A DNA stretch of 60,499 bases from an uncultured Myxococcales bacterium. GTDB taxonomy: Bacteria > Myxococcota_A > UBA9042 > DTJE01. A program made the position numbers and the translations under genes. This document shows, piece after piece, positions 17,636 to 25,347 of the stretch. How positions within the stretch are numbered: position 1 is the stretch's first letter; the number at the start of each line of letters is the position of its first letter. The stretch lies in NCBI GenBank assembly GCA_903847405.1, contig CAINDP010000200.1, positions 1 to 60,499 of the forward strand, written 5' to 3'. The notes under the pieces are model-generated. The model did not search any database and was not told the DNA's origin. It was given only the letters and a program-made list of their open reading frames with translations.

Positions 17636-20506
17636 TCACAGTGCCTTGACGCACCGCCCCCCGATACCCGCGTACCGTCCCGCCGGATCCTGGCTGCTGC
17701 GCGCCGAGGCGCGGAGGAAGGTGCTGGCCGAGTAGAAGGCGCCGCCCCGGACCACCCGCCAGGTGCCGGCAGGAGCGATCCAGGCGCTGCCGTCGGACGG
17801 CGCCCCGGTGTACTGGTCGTGATACCAGTCGCCGCACCACTCCCAGACGTTCCCGCCCATGTCCAGGCTCCCCGACCACGACGCGCCGGACACCCGCGAG
17901 CCTACCGGCGACGTCCCGCTGCACCCGAAGGTCGCGCAGGGATTGCACGCCCAGGGCCTGGCCAGGTCTCCCTGCTCGTCGAACACCGCCGCGTCGTTCG
18001 CGCACAACGGTTCCGGGGCGGCCCCCCACGGATACTTCCGGTGCGTCGGGCCCGTCGCCGCGAACTCCCATTCCGCCTCGGTCGGCAGCCGTCCCCCCAG
18101 CCAGGCGCAGACGGCGCCGGCCTGGTCCCAGGTCAGGCCGTTTTGCGGGTGCGCGCCCATGTCGTAGGCAGACAGGTTCACGGCCCAGCCGGCCGCGTCC
18201 CAGTCCGCCGCGGACGGGGGCGTACACGTCGCGGGCGACGCCGCCTGGCAGGCTTCGTACGTCAGCACCGGCACCTCGGTCTTCCCGATCAGGTACCCGG
18301 CCGCGAACGTCACGGTGCGGTTCGGCTCCTCGTCGGCCAGGTGCCCCGCCTCGCCCGCAGGGGACCCCATGATGAACGCGCCCGCGGGCACGAGGATCCA
18401 GACGTCCCACTGCCTCCAACCCGTCGTATCCAGGTTCGCGTACTCGCAGCGCCCCTGGGCGTTCACCGAGGCGCCATAGCCGGCCAGGACCGGGCAGCCG
18501 TCCACCACGGGGCTCCAGGCCGTCGGGCGCAGGGAGGCCAGGCAGATTTCGTTCGCGTCGGCCGGGTTCGACTGCCCGTCGCCCCAGCAGGCACCGTCGA
18601 TCCGGCAGTAGCCTGCCTGGAGGGAGTTCAGGCACCCTGCGCTGCCCCCGCAGGAGTCCGTCGTGCAAGCCAGGCCGTCGTTGCAGGAGACGCCTTCGTC
18701 CGACGTCCCGTCGCAGTTGTCGTCCAGGCCGTTGCAGGTTTCCGCCGAAGGCTGCGCGTTCTGCACGCACGTCACGCCGCCGCCCTGGCAGGCCGTCGTC
18801 CCCGCCGCGCAGGCGCCCAGCAGCCCCGTGCTGCAGGCGATGCCCCCGCCCGGGTTGCCGTTGTCCACCGCACCGTTGCAGTCGTCGTCCACGCCGTTGC
18901 AGGCTTCGTTCGAAGGTTGCACGTCCTGCACGCACGCCACCGCGCCGGCCAGGCACGCCGTCGTCCCCGCCGCACAGGCGCCCTGGAGTCCCGTGTCGCA
19001 TCCCACGCCGCCGCCGGGGTTGCCGTTGTCCACGGCACCATCGCAGTCGTCGTCCACGCCGTTGCAGGTTTCCACCGATGGCAGCGCGTTCTGCACGCAC
19101 GCCACGCCGCCGCCCTGGCAGGCCGTCGTCCCCGCCGCGCAGGCGCCCTGAAGCCCCGTGTCGCACCCCACGCCGCCGCCGGGGTTGCCGTTGTCCACCG
19201 CGCTGTTGCAGTCGTCGTCCACGCCGTTGCAGGCCTCCACCGATGGCTGCACGTTCTGCACGCACGCCACGTCGCCGCCCTGGCAGGCCGTCGTCCCCGC
19301 CGCGCAGGCCCCCTGGAGCCCCGTGTCGCACCCCACGCCCCCGCCGGGGTTGCTGTTGTCCACCGCGCCGTCGCAGTCGTCGTCCACGCCGTCGCAGGTT
19401 TCCATCGAAGGCTGCACGTTCTGCGCGCACCTCACGGTGCCGCCCTGGCAGACCGTCGTCCCCACCGCGCAGGCGCCCTGAAGCCCCGTGTCGCACCCCA
19501 CGCCGCCGCCGGGATCGCCGTTGTCCGTTCCCCCGGTGCAGTCGTCGTCCACGCCGTTGCAGGTTTCCGCCGATGGCAGCACGTTCTGCACGCACGCCAC
19601 GCCGCCGCCCTGGCAGGCCGTCGTCCCCGCCGCGCAGGCGCCCTGAAGCCCCGTGTCGCACCCCACGCCGCCGCCGGGGTCGCCTTCGTCCGCGCCCCCG
19701 GCGCAGTCGTCGTCGATCCCGTTGCAGGACTCGACGGCAGGCTCCCTCGCGCTGCACTCCGCGACGCACGTCCGCGTCCCCGTGCAGGTCCCCGCCACGT
19801 TCACCCGCGCGCAGGGCATCACGACGTCCTGGAACTCCGGAAGGCAGGGACATTCCGCGCCCCCCGAGGGCCTGCACTGCCGCGTTCCGTCCCCCGGGTC
19901 CACGCACTCGGTCCCATCCGGGCACCCGGCCCCGTCCAGGCACGCCACGCCGCAGTACCGTCCCAGCGCGCCCCGGTCCACGCATCGCTGGCCGCTTCCG
20001 GCCAGGCCCGCGGGTACGCAGTCCCCGTCCACCGAGCACGGGCGGCACAACAGCGCGAAGGGATCCGGCCCCGCGTCGGCATCCGGCACGACGTCGGCCT
20101 CCACGTCCGCATCCGGCGCACCGGGGTCCGCCCCTTCGTCCCCGTCGGGATCTCCCGGATCCCCCGCCTCCGCTCCCGGATCGCCCCCACCCGCCTCGTC
20201 GACACCGCCCGCCTCGTCGACGCCGGTTTCGTCCAGTCCCGTCGGGTCATCCGTCCCGTCGTCGACCGCTTCCGCCTCCGTCAGGTCTGCCGCATCCCCC
20301 CCGTCCCCCGGGTCCGCCCCGGGATCCTGTTCGGCGACATCCTTTCCCGGGTCCCAGCCCTCGTCGGCAGGCACATCGGCCAGCAGATCTTCGGGAAACA
20401 CGACCTCTGCCGGTCCCGGATCGGGATCCGAGGTCCCCGACGTCCCCTCGCACCCCACGGCAACGCCTACTCCCGCCAGCAGCACGAACGTCACGAAGCG
20501 ACGCAT
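17636..20506 (-). CDS. Secreted lipoprotein with MopE-type repeats and formylglycine-generating-enzyme-like domain
   Basis: A 956-residue exported protein. The signal sequence ends at AVGC (Cys near 19), so a lipid anchor is likely. An Asp/Glu/Pro-rich low-complexity region (20-130) and a Cys-rich region (about 140-255) precede six full 55-residue repeats and part of a seventh, each with CNGVDDDCDG and CDTGLQGAC motifs as in copper-associated MopE proteins. The C-terminal 230 residues are an FGE-sulfatase/SUMF1 fold: AGAFIMGSP, GRLPTEAEWEFAA, GNVWEWCGDW and VVRGGAF. In true FGEs this fold oxidises a Cys to formylglycine; most bacterial relatives are of unknown activity. The ATG at 20506 follows GGGAGG. 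Function is not assigned. Confidence 0.85.
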   Translation of the reverse strand: MRRFVTFVLLAGVGVAVGCEGTSGTSDPDPGPAEVVFPEDLLADVPADEGWDPGKDVAEQDPGADPGDGGDAADLTEAEAVDDGTDDPTGLDETGVDEAGGVDEAGGGDPGAEAGDPGDPDGDEGADPGAPDADVEADVVPDADAGPDPFALLCRPCSVDGDCVPAGLAGSGQRCVDRGALGRYCGVACLDGAGCPDGTECVDPGDGTRQCRPSGGAECPCLPEFQDVVMPCARVNVAGTCTGTRTCVAECSAREPAVESCNGIDDDCAGGADEGDPGGGVGCDTGLQGACAAGTTACQGGGVACVQNVLPSAETCNGVDDDCTGGTDNGDPGGGVGCDTGLQGACAVGTTVCQGGTVRCAQNVQPSMETCDGVDDDCDGAVDNSNPGGGVGCDTGLQGACAAGTTACQGGDVACVQNVQPSVEACNGVDDDCNSAVDNGNPGGGVGCDTGLQGACAAGTTACQGGGVACVQNALPSVETCNGVDDDCDGAVDNGNPGGGVGCDTGLQGACAAGTTACLAGAVACVQDVQPSNEACNGVDDDCNGAVDNGNPGGGIACSTGLLGACAAGTTACQGGGVTCVQNAQPSAETCNGLDDNCDGTSDEGVSCNDGLACTTDSCGGSAGCLNSLQAGYCRIDGACWGDGQSNPADANEICLASLRPTAWSPVVDGCPVLAGYGASVNAQGRCEYANLDTTGWRQWDVWILVPAGAFIMGSPAGEAGHLADEEPNRTVTFAAGYLIGKTEVPVLTYEACQAASPATCTPPSAADWDAAGWAVNLSAYDMGAHPQNGLTWDQAGAVCAWLGGRLPTEAEWEFAATGPTHRKYPWGAAPEPLCANDAAVFDEQGDLARPWACNPCATFGCSGTSPVGSRVSGASWSGSLDMGGNVWEWCGDWYHDQYTGAPSDGSAWIAPAGTWRVVRGGAFYSASTFLRASARSSQDPAGRYAGIGGRCVKAL
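18731..19728 (-). repeat. 165-bp tandem coding repeats (MopE-type)
   Basis: The same 8-bp anchor (GTTGCAGG or near variants) recurs at 18731, 18896, 19061, 19226, 19391, 19556 and 19721, an exact period of 165 bp, encoding 55 residues per unit. The units are nearly identical at DNA level in the CDTGLQGAC part, which suggests recent duplication or gene conversion. Outer units diverge most. Confidence 0.9.
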
Positions 20507-20769
20507 GATCGCCTCCCTTGGAACGCGCACGAGGCGGCCCAGGCTCGGGCGCCTGCACGCTCGGGCGAACCCCTCTAGCCAGCCAAACACGGACTGATGA
20601 CGTCCTCAGGATAGATCAAACGCATCCGAAAACTCCCATCCCCGAGGCCGGAAACCGCGCCCGGCGGGCACCCCTCGATGCGCTCGCCGGACAGACGGTT
20701 TTCCCCCGGGGTGGGCAGGAAGCGGACGCAGGGTGCGGACACGGATTCGCGGGCACAGGGTCCCGCAGG
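20507..20769. other. Intergenic region with no recognised gene
   Basis: These 263 bp lie between two minus-strand genes. A TATCCT -10-like box occurs on the minus strand near 20612, upstream of the MopE/FGE gene, without a convincing -35. No RNA gene or terminator with a T-run is visible. Confidence 0.3.
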
Positions 20770-21396
20770 TCAGTCGCAGTGGCAGCAGTCGTCCCCGCGC
20801 AGTCCTTCCACGCCCTCCTTGATCAGCCAGGGCACCATCAACAGACCGGCCACCGGGTCGGCCCACCACCAGCCTGCCAGCGCGTTGGCGCCCAGGCCCA
20901 GCAGCAGCGCGAACGAAAGGTACGCGCACGCCAGTGTTTCCCGGGCTTCGGCCCGCAGCGACGCGCTCCCGATGGCCGCCGCCGCCCGCAACTTGCCCCA
21001 GGCGATGACCGGCATGATCACCAGCGACGCGATCGCTAGCGCGATCCCCACGACGCTCTCGTCCGGATGCTCGCCTCCCCAGAGGGCGTGGCCGGCCTCG
21101 ATCACGACGTAGATTGCCAGCGCGACGAACGTCGCCCCGATGAATCGCCGCACCTTTCGTTCCGAACTCTCCACCGTTCGACAGTCGGCCCCCCGGGCCT
21201 CGACGCCCAGGCGCCACAGCAGCGCCCCGGCCGCCGCGCACTCGATCACGCTGTCCAGGCCGAAGCCCACCAGCGCGATGCTGCCCGCGGCCACCCCCGC
21301 CGAAACCGCGACCGCCGCTTCCACAACGTTGTAGGCCATCGTCCCGACGACCAGGCGCCGGGCGATCCGGCGCCACCGTTCCCGCTGCAGATCCAT
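20770..21396 (-). CDS. Cation diffusion facilitator-like membrane transporter
   Basis: A 208-residue membrane protein of the CDF fold: about five or six hydrophobic helices, with the metal-site pattern GLDSVIE in the second helix and ADPVAG in the penultimate one. It lacks the usual cytoplasmic C-terminal dimer domain. Instead it ends in DDCCHCD, a short Cys/His tail that could bind a soft metal. The ATG at 21396 follows GAGGAGG with five bases between, so it is preferred to an ATG 33 bases upstream. It is 42 bp downstream of the UPF0045 gene and probably co-transcribed. Likely substrates are Zn, Co, Cd or Ni; which one is unknown. Confidence 0.75.
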   Translation of the reverse strand: MDLQRERWRRIARRLVVGTMAYNVVEAAVAVSAGVAAGSIALVGFGLDSVIECAAAGALLWRLGVEARGADCRTVESSERKVRRFIGATFVALAIYVVIEAGHALWGGEHPDESVVGIALAIASLVIMPVIAWGKLRAAAAIGSASLRAEARETLACAYLSFALLLGLGANALAGWWWADPVAGLLMVPWLIKEGVEGLRGDDCCHCD

Positions 21397-21438
21397 CCCG
21401 TCCTCCTCTACCCCGACACTCGCCAGCATCCCTTCAAC

Positions 21439-21741
21439 CTACCGCCCCAGCCTGGACTCCACGCTGGCGATCTTGTCCGCCATGTGCTGCGGACGGTCCG
21501 TGCGCGTCCCCGCCTGCAGCACCGTGTGGACCCGGGGCACGCCCATCCCGTGGAGGGTTTCGTGGCAGGTCCGGATCGCCTCCATCACCTCGTCCCAGTC
21601 GCCCTCGATGCCCGTGCCGTTGGCATGCAGCGCGTAGGTCAACCCGGTTCGCTCCAGCACCCTCTCCACTTCCGCGATGTAGGGCGACAGCGAGATCCCT
21701 GTCCCCAGGGGCACGATCGTGAAATCGACGATGACATGCAT
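21439..21741 (-). CDS. MTH1187/UPF0045 family thiamine-binding protein
   Basis: A 100-residue small protein with a ferredoxin-like fold. The N-terminal VIVDFTIVPLG and central ALHANGTGIEGDWDEVM and CHETLHGMG match the MTH1187/YkoF-related family, members of which bind thiamine or HMP. The ATG at 21741 follows GGAGGAG. It is followed by the CDF gene, and a shared transcript is likely. No thiamine genes are nearby, so the ligand in this host is uncertain. Confidence 0.82.
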   Translation of the reverse strand: MHVIVDFTIVPLGTGISLSPYIAEVERVLERTGLTYALHANGTGIEGDWDEVMEAIRTCHETLHGMGVPRVHTVLQAGTRTDRPQHMADKIASVESRLGR

Positions 21742-21830
21742 GGGTTGTCTCCTCCCCGATGTCCCCAGCATACCCCACCGCCCCACGCACCGGGCCGCAG
21801 CGCGCGACAACATGCCGACGGCACCGGCGA

Positions 21831-22031
21831 ATGGAAGGATCCCTGGCTGTCTACCGTCTGCTGCAGCGGGTGCTGCAGTCGGGCGAACCCATGATCATCG
21901 AGCGAAAAGGGCACCGCCTGCGCATCGTGCCGGAGGCCCCGCCGTCCCGCCTCGCCAGGCTCACGCCGCACCCCGACTTCATTCGGGGCGACCCGGACGA
22001 CCTGATCCACATGGACTGGTCGAGGGGCTGA
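21831..22031 (+). CDS. Orphan Phd/YefM-like antitoxin, possibly N-terminally degraded
   Basis: A 66-residue frame whose central and C-terminal parts resemble small type II antitoxins: VYRLLQRVLQSGEPMIIERKG followed by RIVPEAPPS and the distinctive PDFIRGDPDDLIHMDWS ending. The usual N-terminal beta strand with a TVSEAR-like motif is missing; the frame opens with MEGSLA and lacks a ribosome binding site. An ATG at 21810 is in another frame, which is consistent with an old frameshift. No toxin gene follows: the next 360 bp are non-coding. It is probably a solitary or decaying antitoxin. Confidence 0.5.
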   Translation: MEGSLAVYRLLQRVLQSGEPMIIERKGHRLRIVPEAPPSRLARLTPHPDFIRGDPDDLIHMDWSRG

Positions 22032-22049
22032 AGCCTCTTTCCCGGGTAT

Positions 22050-22126
22050 ATCTGGAAGGCCCCAACCCCGCCCCACATCCCTCGCCCCATCCCCCTCCCA
22101 ACCCCCGCCAACCCGCCATCCCCCGG
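22050..22126. repeat. C-rich tract, G-quadruplex-capable on minus strand
   Basis: The plus strand is an almost uninterrupted polypyrimidine tract of C3-C5 runs separated by one to three bases, so the minus strand carries many G-runs able to form quadruplexes. It lies between the antitoxin-like ORF and the inverted-repeat element, downstream of proS. Confidence 0.55.
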
Positions 22127-22329
22127 CCGGTCCCGCGGGGGGGGCTGCGGAGGGCACTTTGGAGGACCACCGGGACCCGACGGGAGGCCGCCGACCCGTT
22201 CGCCCGCAGGGCGGCGCGGCCCACTGTTTGAGGCTCCGCAGGAGCCGAGTCTGGGCCGCGAGGGACGGCGGCCCCCAGTCGGGTGGGGGGGCACCGGATG
22301 GGCCCGCAGCGGCCCCCCCGCGGGACCGG
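22127..22329. mobile_element. 203-bp MITE-like non-coding element with terminal inverted repeats
   Basis: The left end CCGGTCCCGCGGGGGGG (from 22127) and the right end CCCCCCCGCGGGACCGG (ending 22329) are inverted copies of about 17 bp, followed on the inside by a CTGC/GCAG pair. The centre holds a strong imperfect palindrome: outer stem GCGGCCCA (22216-22223) with TGGGCCGC (22252-22259), inner stem GGCTCC/GGAGCC (22232-22246) and a three-base loop. No ORF of note is inside. This is what a MITE or structured intergenic repeat would look like. Target-site duplications are not evident. Confidence 0.45.
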
Positions 22330-22394
22330 CACACGACAATCGTTCCTGCCTGGCCTTGGAATCTACAGAAGTCGAACGGCGGGCGGGCGGGCGG

Positions 22395-23906
22395 TCAGTA
22401 CGAAATCCCGAACACGACCTGCGTATCGGTCGGCTGCCCGGTGAACATGCACGTCCCCATGACCTTGTCCTGGGCAAACGGGATGCACCGCACGGTCGCC
22501 TTCGTCTCGGTCTTGATCTGCGCCTCGACGTCCTTGTTCGGGATGAAGTGGCACCGCAGGAAGCCCTTGTCGCCCTTCTCGAAGAAGGCCTTCAGTTCGG
22601 CGTAGGTGGCGACCGTCGTGATGTTGGCGTCCCGGAACGCCAGCGCCCGGGCGAACAGCGCCTTCTGCATCGCGTCCAGCTTCGCGTCCAGCCACGCCCG
22701 CGTCAGGTCCCCCACCGCGACGAATTCCTTGGTCCCGTCCAGCCGCGACTTCACGACCACCTGGCCCGCGTCGCAGTCCCGGGGACCCACTTCGATGCGC
22801 AACGGCGCGCCGCGCTGCTCCCAGAAGTAGTGCTTTTCGCCCGGCCGCATCTGGTCGCGCTTGTCCACCACGATGGCCTGGGCCGTCCGTTCGTTATAGA
22901 AGTACTGCGCCACCTGCCCGCTGCCCAGGCGCTGGTCCGACGCCGCGACTTCCTCCGCGCCCAGCAGGCCCGTCAGTGCCTGGCCGATGAACGCCAGCAC
23001 CTTCGCCTTTTCGTCCTCGTTCCGGAAGATCGGGATGATCGCGGCCAGCGTCGGCGCCACGCGCGGCGGCAGCACCAGGCCCTCGTCGTCGCTGTGCGCC
23101 ATGATCATCGCGCCGATCAGCCGCGTGCTGACGCCCCACGACGTCGTCCACACGTTCTGGATCTTCTGGTCGCGCCCCTCGAAACGGATCTCGAAGGCCT
23201 TGCTGAAGTTCTGCCCCAGGTTGTGGGACGTGCCCATCTGCAGCGCCTTCCCGTCCTGCATCATGCCCTCGATGCAGTAGGTCCGGACCGCGCCCGCGAA
23301 CTTCTCGCTGTCGGTCTTCTGGCCCAGCAGCACCGGCACCGCCAGCACGTCCTCGGCGAACTGCCGGTAGCACTCCAGCATCCGCATCGTTTCTTCTTCC
23401 GCTTCCTCGGCGGTTTCGTGGGCCGTGTGGCCTTCCTGCCACAGGAACTCCATCGTCCGCAGGAACAGGCGCGTCCGGCGCTCCCAGCGGACCACGTTGG
23501 CCCACTGGTTGATCAGCACCGGCAGGTCGCGCCACGAGTGGATCCACTGGCTGTACATGTGCCCGATGATCGTTTCCGACGTCGGGCGGATGACCAGGGG
23601 CTCCTCCAGTTTCTCGCCGCCGCCGTGGGTCACCACCGCGCACTCCGGCGCGAAGCCCTCCACGTGCTCGGCTTCCTTCCGCATGAAGGATTCCGGGATC
23701 AGCAGCGGGAAGTAGGCGTTCACGTGCCCCAGGGCCTTGAAGCGACGGTCCAGTTCACGCTGGAAGCCCTCCCACAGGGCGTAGCCCAGCGGCCGGATGA
23801 CCATGCACCCGCGGACGGGGGCGTAGTCGGCCAGTTCCGCCGCGGCGATGACGTCCAGGTACCACTGCGAGTAGTCCTTCTCGCGGGTCGTGATGTTCTT
23901 GGCCAT
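22395..23906 (-). CDS. proS: Prolyl-tRNA synthetase, archaeal/eukaryotic type
   Basis: This 503-residue class II synthetase charges tRNA(Pro). Motif 2 lies around NQWANVVRWERRTRLFLRTMEFLWQEGHTAH and motif 3 near GVSTRLIGAMIMAHSDDEG. It lacks the editing insertion of the bacterial type and instead carries the C-terminal extension of the archaeal/eukaryotic (ProS type 3) form, ending in the terminal tyrosine of ISY that in Thermus folds back to the active site. The ATG at 23906 gives MAKNITTREKDYSQWYLDV. It follows ahcY by 47 bp and is likely in the same transcript. Confidence 0.95.
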   Translation of the reverse strand: MAKNITTREKDYSQWYLDVIAAAELADYAPVRGCMVIRPLGYALWEGFQRELDRRFKALGHVNAYFPLLIPESFMRKEAEHVEGFAPECAVVTHGGGEKLEEPLVIRPTSETIIGHMYSQWIHSWRDLPVLINQWANVVRWERRTRLFLRTMEFLWQEGHTAHETAEEAEEETMRMLECYRQFAEDVLAVPVLLGQKTDSEKFAGAVRTYCIEGMMQDGKALQMGTSHNLGQNFSKAFEIRFEGRDQKIQNVWTTSWGVSTRLIGAMIMAHSDDEGLVLPPRVAPTLAAIIPIFRNEDEKAKVLAFIGQALTGLLGAEEVAASDQRLGSGQVAQYFYNERTAQAIVVDKRDQMRPGEKHYFWEQRGAPLRIEVGPRDCDAGQVVVKSRLDGTKEFVAVGDLTRAWLDAKLDAMQKALFARALAFRDANITTVATYAELKAFFEKGDKGFLRCHFIPNKDVEAQIKTETKATVRCIPFAQDKVMGTCMFTGQPTDTQVVFGISY

Positions 23907-23953
23907 GGGGGTGTCCTCCAGGTGAAGGGAAGGATGCGGGCGACGCAGGGCGA

Positions 23954-25222
23954 TCAGGTTCCGGCCGAGTACTCGTCGCGGTAGCGGATCTGCTCGGCCG
24001 TCAGCACGTCCAGTTCGATGCCCATCGTCCCCAGCTTCAGGCCGGCGATTTCCTGGTCCTGGCTTTCCGGGATGTCGTAGACCATCGGGGTCATCGTCTT
24101 CCCTTCGTTGGCCAGGCGGATCATCGACAGGAACTGGTTCGCGAAGGACATGTCCATGACTTCCGACGGGTGGCCCTCGGCCGCGGCCAGGTTCACCAGG
24201 CGCCCCTGGGCCAGGATGAAGATCTTCCGGCCGTCGGGAGTGACGTATTCCTCGTTGTTCGCGCGGATTTCCCGCTTGCTGACCTTGTAGCCTTCCAGCT
24301 GCTCGATGTTGATCTCGCAGTCGTAGTGGCCGGTGTTGCAGACGATCGCGCCGTCCTTCATCGACTGGAAGTGGCGGTCCACGATGACGTCCTTCATCCC
24401 CGTCGCGGTGATGAAGATGTCGCCCATGCGCGCGGCCTGGTCCATCCGGGCGACTTCGAAGCCGTCCAGATTCGCCTTCAGGGCGGCGATGGCGTCCACT
24501 TCCGTGACGATCACGCGCGCGCCCAGCCCGCGGGCCCGCATCGCGCAGCCCTTGCCGCAGTGGCCGTAGCCGGCGACGACGAAGACCTTGCCGGCCAGCA
24601 GCACGGCGGTCGAGCGCAGGATGCCGTCGATCGACGACTGGCCCGTGCCGTACACGTTGTCGAAGTCCCACTTCGTTTCCGCGTCGTTGACCGCGATGAC
24701 CGGGTACTTCAGCGCGCCCGCCGCGGCCATGGCCCGCAGGCGGTGCACGCCGGTGGTCGTTTCTTCCGTGCCGCCGGTGATCCGGTGGCAGCGGTCGGCG
24801 TATTCCTTGTGGAACGTGAAGATCAGGTCCGCGCCGTCATCCAGCGTCAGGTCCGGATCCAGTTCGATGGTCTTGCGGATGCACCAGTAGAACTCCTCGC
24901 GGTCCAGGCCGCGCCACGCGAACATCGGCACGCCCTCGGCGGCCAACTGGGCGGCGACGTCGTCCTGCGTGGACAGCGGGTTGCAGCCGGACCACGCCAG
25001 GTCGGCGCCGGCGGCGATCAGGGTGCGGATGAGGACCGCGGTTTCCTTCGTCACGTGCAGGCAGCCCGCGATCCGGTGGCCCTTCAAGGGCTGCGTCGCC
25101 GCGAACTTCTTGCGCAAGGCCATCATGACCGGCATGCGGGATTCGGCCCATTCGATCTTCCGGAGACCTTCGGGGGCCAGGGAAATATCACGAACCTTGT
25201 GGGTGGCGCCTTCGGACTGCAT
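23954..25222 (-). CDS. ahcY: S-adenosylhomocysteine hydrolase
   Basis: This 422-residue cytoplasmic NAD-dependent enzyme splits S-adenosylhomocysteine into adenosine and homocysteine, sustaining SAM-dependent methylation. The substrate domain shows HVTKETAVL and GCNPLSTQDD; the NAD Rossmann motif is GYGHCGKG (near 210-217); and VIVTEVDAI, TGHYDCEI and the late LAQGRLVNL motif are all present. The length and the short QIRYRDEYSAGT-type C-terminus match the shorter bacterial/archaeal subgroup. A strong promoter is at 25293-25321. No SAH riboswitch was recognised in the leader of about 65 bases. Confidence 0.97.
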   Translation of the reverse strand: MQSEGATHKVRDISLAPEGLRKIEWAESRMPVMMALRKKFAATQPLKGHRIAGCLHVTKETAVLIRTLIAAGADLAWSGCNPLSTQDDVAAQLAAEGVPMFAWRGLDREEFYWCIRKTIELDPDLTLDDGADLIFTFHKEYADRCHRITGGTEETTTGVHRLRAMAAAGALKYPVIAVNDAETKWDFDNVYGTGQSSIDGILRSTAVLLAGKVFVVAGYGHCGKGCAMRARGLGARVIVTEVDAIAALKANLDGFEVARMDQAARMGDIFITATGMKDVIVDRHFQSMKDGAIVCNTGHYDCEINIEQLEGYKVSKREIRANNEEYVTPDGRKIFILAQGRLVNLAAAEGHPSEVMDMSFANQFLSMIRLANEGKTMTPMVYDIPESQDQEIAGLKLGTMGIELDVLTAEQIRYRDEYSAGT

Positions 25223-25292
25223 CGGGTTCCTCCCTGGTTGACGGCGGGACAGCGAACGGCTAGGTTCGTCGCGGCCCGCTCAAGGCGGCGGA

Positions 25293-25321
25293 ATCGTAAG
25301 CGATGGCCCGGGACCTGTCAA
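25293..25321 (-). promoter_or_regulatory. Consensus sigma70 promoter of ahcY-proS
   Basis: On the minus strand a perfect TTGACA (25316-25321) and TACGAT (25293-25298) are exactly 17 bp apart. It overlaps the most upstream possible start of folK (ATG 25303), which argues that folK starts further downstream. Confidence 0.7.
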
Positions 25322-25347
25322 ACGCGCGGACGTGTCCGGAACAGGGT

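Noticed and set aside
18731-19728. CRISPR-like regular repeats
   Set aside because: The 165-bp period is in frame, encodes MopE repeats, and has no short repeat/unique spacer structure or cas genes.
17015-20578. A plus-strand open frame of more than 1,100 codons opposite the MopE/FGE gene
   Set aside because: It is Arg/Pro/Ala-rich with no motif, and the minus strand carries a signal peptide, repeats and an FGE domain. Very high GC removes stops from the opposite strand.
22032-22394. Toxin gene following the antitoxin-like ORF
   Set aside because: No PIN- or RelE-like frame is present on either strand; the region is a C-rich tract plus an inverted-repeat element.
25223-25347. SAH riboswitch upstream of ahcY
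   Set aside because: The leader lacks the conserved GAGG-GGCGCUGC core of the class, and the space between promoter and start is only about 65 bases.
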